Source of the DNA: Candidatus Endomicrobiellum incisitermitis | Lineage (GTDB): Bacteria > Elusimicrobiota > Endomicrobiia > Endomicrobiales > Endomicrobiaceae | Length of the DNA: 64,000 bases | Direction of reading: 5' to 3' | NCBI GenBank assembly: GCA_031275795.1 | Contig: JAISOG010000035.1 | Coordinates: 27,750-91,749 of the forward strand | In this document: positions 62,149 through 64,000 of the stretch, in pieces | How the letters are laid out: each line of letters opens with the position of its first letter | How positions within the stretch are numbered: the stretch's first letter is position 1 | Notes under the pieces: generated by a model | The model's database searches: none | Seen by the model: the letters and a program-made list of their open reading frames with translations, nothing else | Told to the model about the DNA's origin: nothing | Position numbers and translations under genes: made by a program

Positions 62149-63759
62149 CTATTTTATCGACGCACCCAAATACAAAACGTCTTCTCCTTCTATAGACATA
62201 GCTTCTTTTTTTCGCTTCTCTTCTTCTCTTTTCTTTTTCTCTTCTTCGCTTCTCTTCTTCTCTTCTTCTAATTTTTTCCTTTCTTCTTCCAACTTTTTCC
62301 TTTCCAAAGCTAATTTGTCTGCCTCTTCTTTGTCTTTGGCTTTTGCTCTCTCTATCTCTTCTCTCCTCTTCTTCTCTGCTGCTAAACTATCCCTTTCTTC
62401 TTTGGCTTTTGCTCTTTCTATTTCTTCGCGTTTTTTTCTATCTAAAGAAAGTTTATCTTGTTCCTCTTTTAACTTCATTTTTTCTAGTTCTTCTCTTCTT
62501 TTCTTCTCTAATGCTAGCTTGTCTTGCTCTTCCTTACTTCTTGCTTTTTCTAATTCTATTTCTGCTCTTGCCTGGGCTTCCCTCTTTGCTCTCTCTAATG
62601 CTAATTTGTCTTGCTCTTCTTTCACTTTTGCTCTCTCTATCTCTTCTCTCCTCTTCTTCTCTGCTGCTAAACTATCTCTTTCTTCTTTTGATCTTGCTCT
62701 TTGATCTTCTATCTCTGCCTTTATTAATTCTTCTCTTCTCTTCTTCTCTAATGCTAGCTTGTCTTGCTCTTCTTTACTTCTTGCTTTTTGTATTTCTATT
62801 TCTGCTCTTGCCTGGGCTTCCCTCTTTGCTCTCTCTAATGCTAGTTTGTCTTGTTCTTCCCTTGTTTTTGCTCTTTCTATCTCTTCTTTTCTCTTCTTCT
62901 CTGCTGCTAAACTATCCCTTTCTTCTTTTGTTTTTGCTCTTTGGATTTCTATCTCTGCCTTTATTATTTCTTCTTTCCTTTTTCTCTCTAATGCATCATC
63001 TTCTACTTCTTTTACAGCCTTAAGTATTGCTGTCTGGCTCACTATTTTCTCTTTTTGGGCCTCTGCTCTCTCTTTTGCTCTTTCTATCTCTTCTCTTCTT
63101 CTCTTTTCTGCTGCTAAACTATCTCTTTCTTCTTTTGTTTTTGCTCTTTGTCCTTCTATCTCTGCCTTTATTATTTCTTCTCTTCTCTTCTTCTCTAATG
63201 CCAGCTTGTCCTGCTCTTCTTTGCTTCTTGCTTTTTCTAATTCCATTTCTGCTCTTGCTTGAGCTTCCCTCTTTGCCTTCTCTAATGCTAGTTTGTCTTG
63301 CTCTTCCTTGCTTCTTGCTTTTTGTATTTCTATTTCTGCTCTTAGTTGGGCTTCTCTCTTTGCCTTCTCTACTGCTAATTTGTCTTGCTCTTCTTTGGCT
63401 TTTGCTCTCTCTATCTCTTCTCTCCTCTTCTTCTCTGCTGCTAAACTATCCCTTTCTTCTTTGGCTCTTGCTCTTTGTGCTTCTATCTCTACTTTTATTA
63501 ATTCTTCTCTTCTCTTCTTCTCTAATGCAACTCTATTTGATTCTTCCTTAATCCTAAGTTTTTCCTTCTCAACTTCCATTTTTGCTTTTTGAATTTCTAC
63601 AGTTGCTCTTGCCTTTTGCGTTTCTATTTCTGCCTTTGCCCTTGCAACTTCTATTTGTGCCTCTGTTTCTGCTGAATCCTTAGAAACAGCAAATGTTGTA
63701 GCTTCTATCCCCAAAAATAGCAGACTTAATAATACAATCCAATTAAAAATTCTTTTCAT
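62149..63759 (-). CDS. Secreted KER-rich modular coiled-coil protein, 536 aa
   Basis: Signal peptide [24 protein letters not shown], then recurring modules such as [21 protein letters not shown] and [29 protein letters not shown]. Confidence 0.8.
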   Translation of the reverse strand: MKRIFNWIVLLSLLFLGIEATTFAVSKDSAETEAQIEVARAKAEIETQKARATVEIQKAKMEVEKEKLRIKEESNRVALEKKRREELIKVEIEAQRARAKEERDSLAAEKKRREEIERAKAKEEQDKLAVEKAKREAQLRAEIEIQKARSKEEQDKLALEKAKREAQARAEMELEKARSKEEQDKLALEKKRREEIIKAEIEGQRAKTKEERDSLAAEKRRREEIERAKERAEAQKEKIVSQTAILKAVKEVEDDALERKRKEEIIKAEIEIQRAKTKEERDSLAAEKKRKEEIERAKTREEQDKLALERAKREAQARAEIEIQKARSKEEQDKLALEKKRREELIKAEIEDQRARSKEERDSLAAEKKRREEIERAKVKEEQDKLALERAKREAQARAEIELEKARSKEEQDKLALEKKRREELEKMKLKEEQDKLSLDRKKREEIERAKAKEERDSLAAEKKRREEIERAKAKDKEEADKLALERKKLEEERKKLEEEKKRSEEEKKKREEEKRKKEAMSIEGEDVLYLGASIK

Positions 63760-63768
63760 TATAATCCT

Positions 63769-64000
63769 TTATCTTTTATATTTTTTTATTTTCACAGCTT
63801 TGCTTTTTATCTTTCTCAACGACTTACCACTTACCATAGTAGAATACTTAGATCTTTTTAGAACTTTGCTTATCATCCTTGTCAACGCTATATTTTCTTT
63901 ATCAAAACAATATCTCGCCCTCACCATCCCTTCTATTCCTTCTTCCCGTCCTACATACTTTTTTACACTACAATCTATGTTGAACTTCCCTATTTCTTTT
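63769..64000 (-). CDS. C-terminal fragment of an unidentified CDS running off the window
   Basis: Open minus frame ...KEIGKFNIDCSVKKYVGREEGIEGMVRARYCFDKENIALTRMISKVLKRSKYSTMVSGKSLRKIKSKAVKIKKYKR*. Confidence 0.5.
   Translation of the reverse strand, partial: KEIGKFNIDCSVKKYVGREEGIEGMVRARYCFDKENIALTRMISKVLKRSKYSTMVSGKSLRKIKSKAVKIKKYKR

Noticed and set aside
62315-63592. Plus-strand Leu/Ser-rich ORFs opposite the KER-rich gene
   Set aside because: Antisense mirror of highly repetitive Lys/Glu/Arg codons (poly-Leu/Ser); no ribosome-binding site or family.

Overview
Low-GC bacterial chromosome segment. Gene order and protein character suggest an Elusimicrobiota/Endomicrobia-like (termite symbiont type) genome; that placement is inference only. 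Left part (1-29.3 kb, + strand): 3' part of rpoC, str operon (rpsL, rpsG, fusA), S10-spc-alpha ribosomal superoperon (rpsJ to rplQ, with secY, adk, map, infA, rpmJ, rpoA), then mreBCD-mrdA. Middle (29.3-30.45 kb): an array of about 260-bp long-hairpin repeats with no database-recognisable gene that I can name. Then, mostly on the - strand: a compact secretin/TadE-like cluster, gcvT, lpd, purine permease, proS, greA, ispG, a Fic gene, rseP-dxr-cdsA-uppS-ferredoxin-frr-pyrH-tsf-rpsB, a + strand porin, a housekeeping block (deaminase, engB, BI-1, NUDIX, cinA, thrC), a vapBC module, dnaJ-dnaK-grpE-hrcA with CIRCE, and exbB/exbD/tonB next to a large KER-rich repeat protein. Main second-look items: (1) the 29.3-30.45 kb hairpin-repeat array where rodA might be expected, with an arm pair that changes in a compensatory way, plus a nested 162-bp inverted-repeat insertion; (2) two copies of a GGCTTGTCTTTT hairpin element (after rpsG and after secY) with two compensatory base-pair changes; (3) a 46-codon tuf (EF-Tu) relic between fusA and rpsJ; (4) small accessory ORFs inside the str operon; (5) a secretin plus three TadE/G-like genes without an ATPase; (6) a perfect inverted-repeat operator over the vapBC promoter; (7) a modular KER-repeat protein beside a TonB system. 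No CRISPR array, rRNA, tRNA or complete transposase was recognised.
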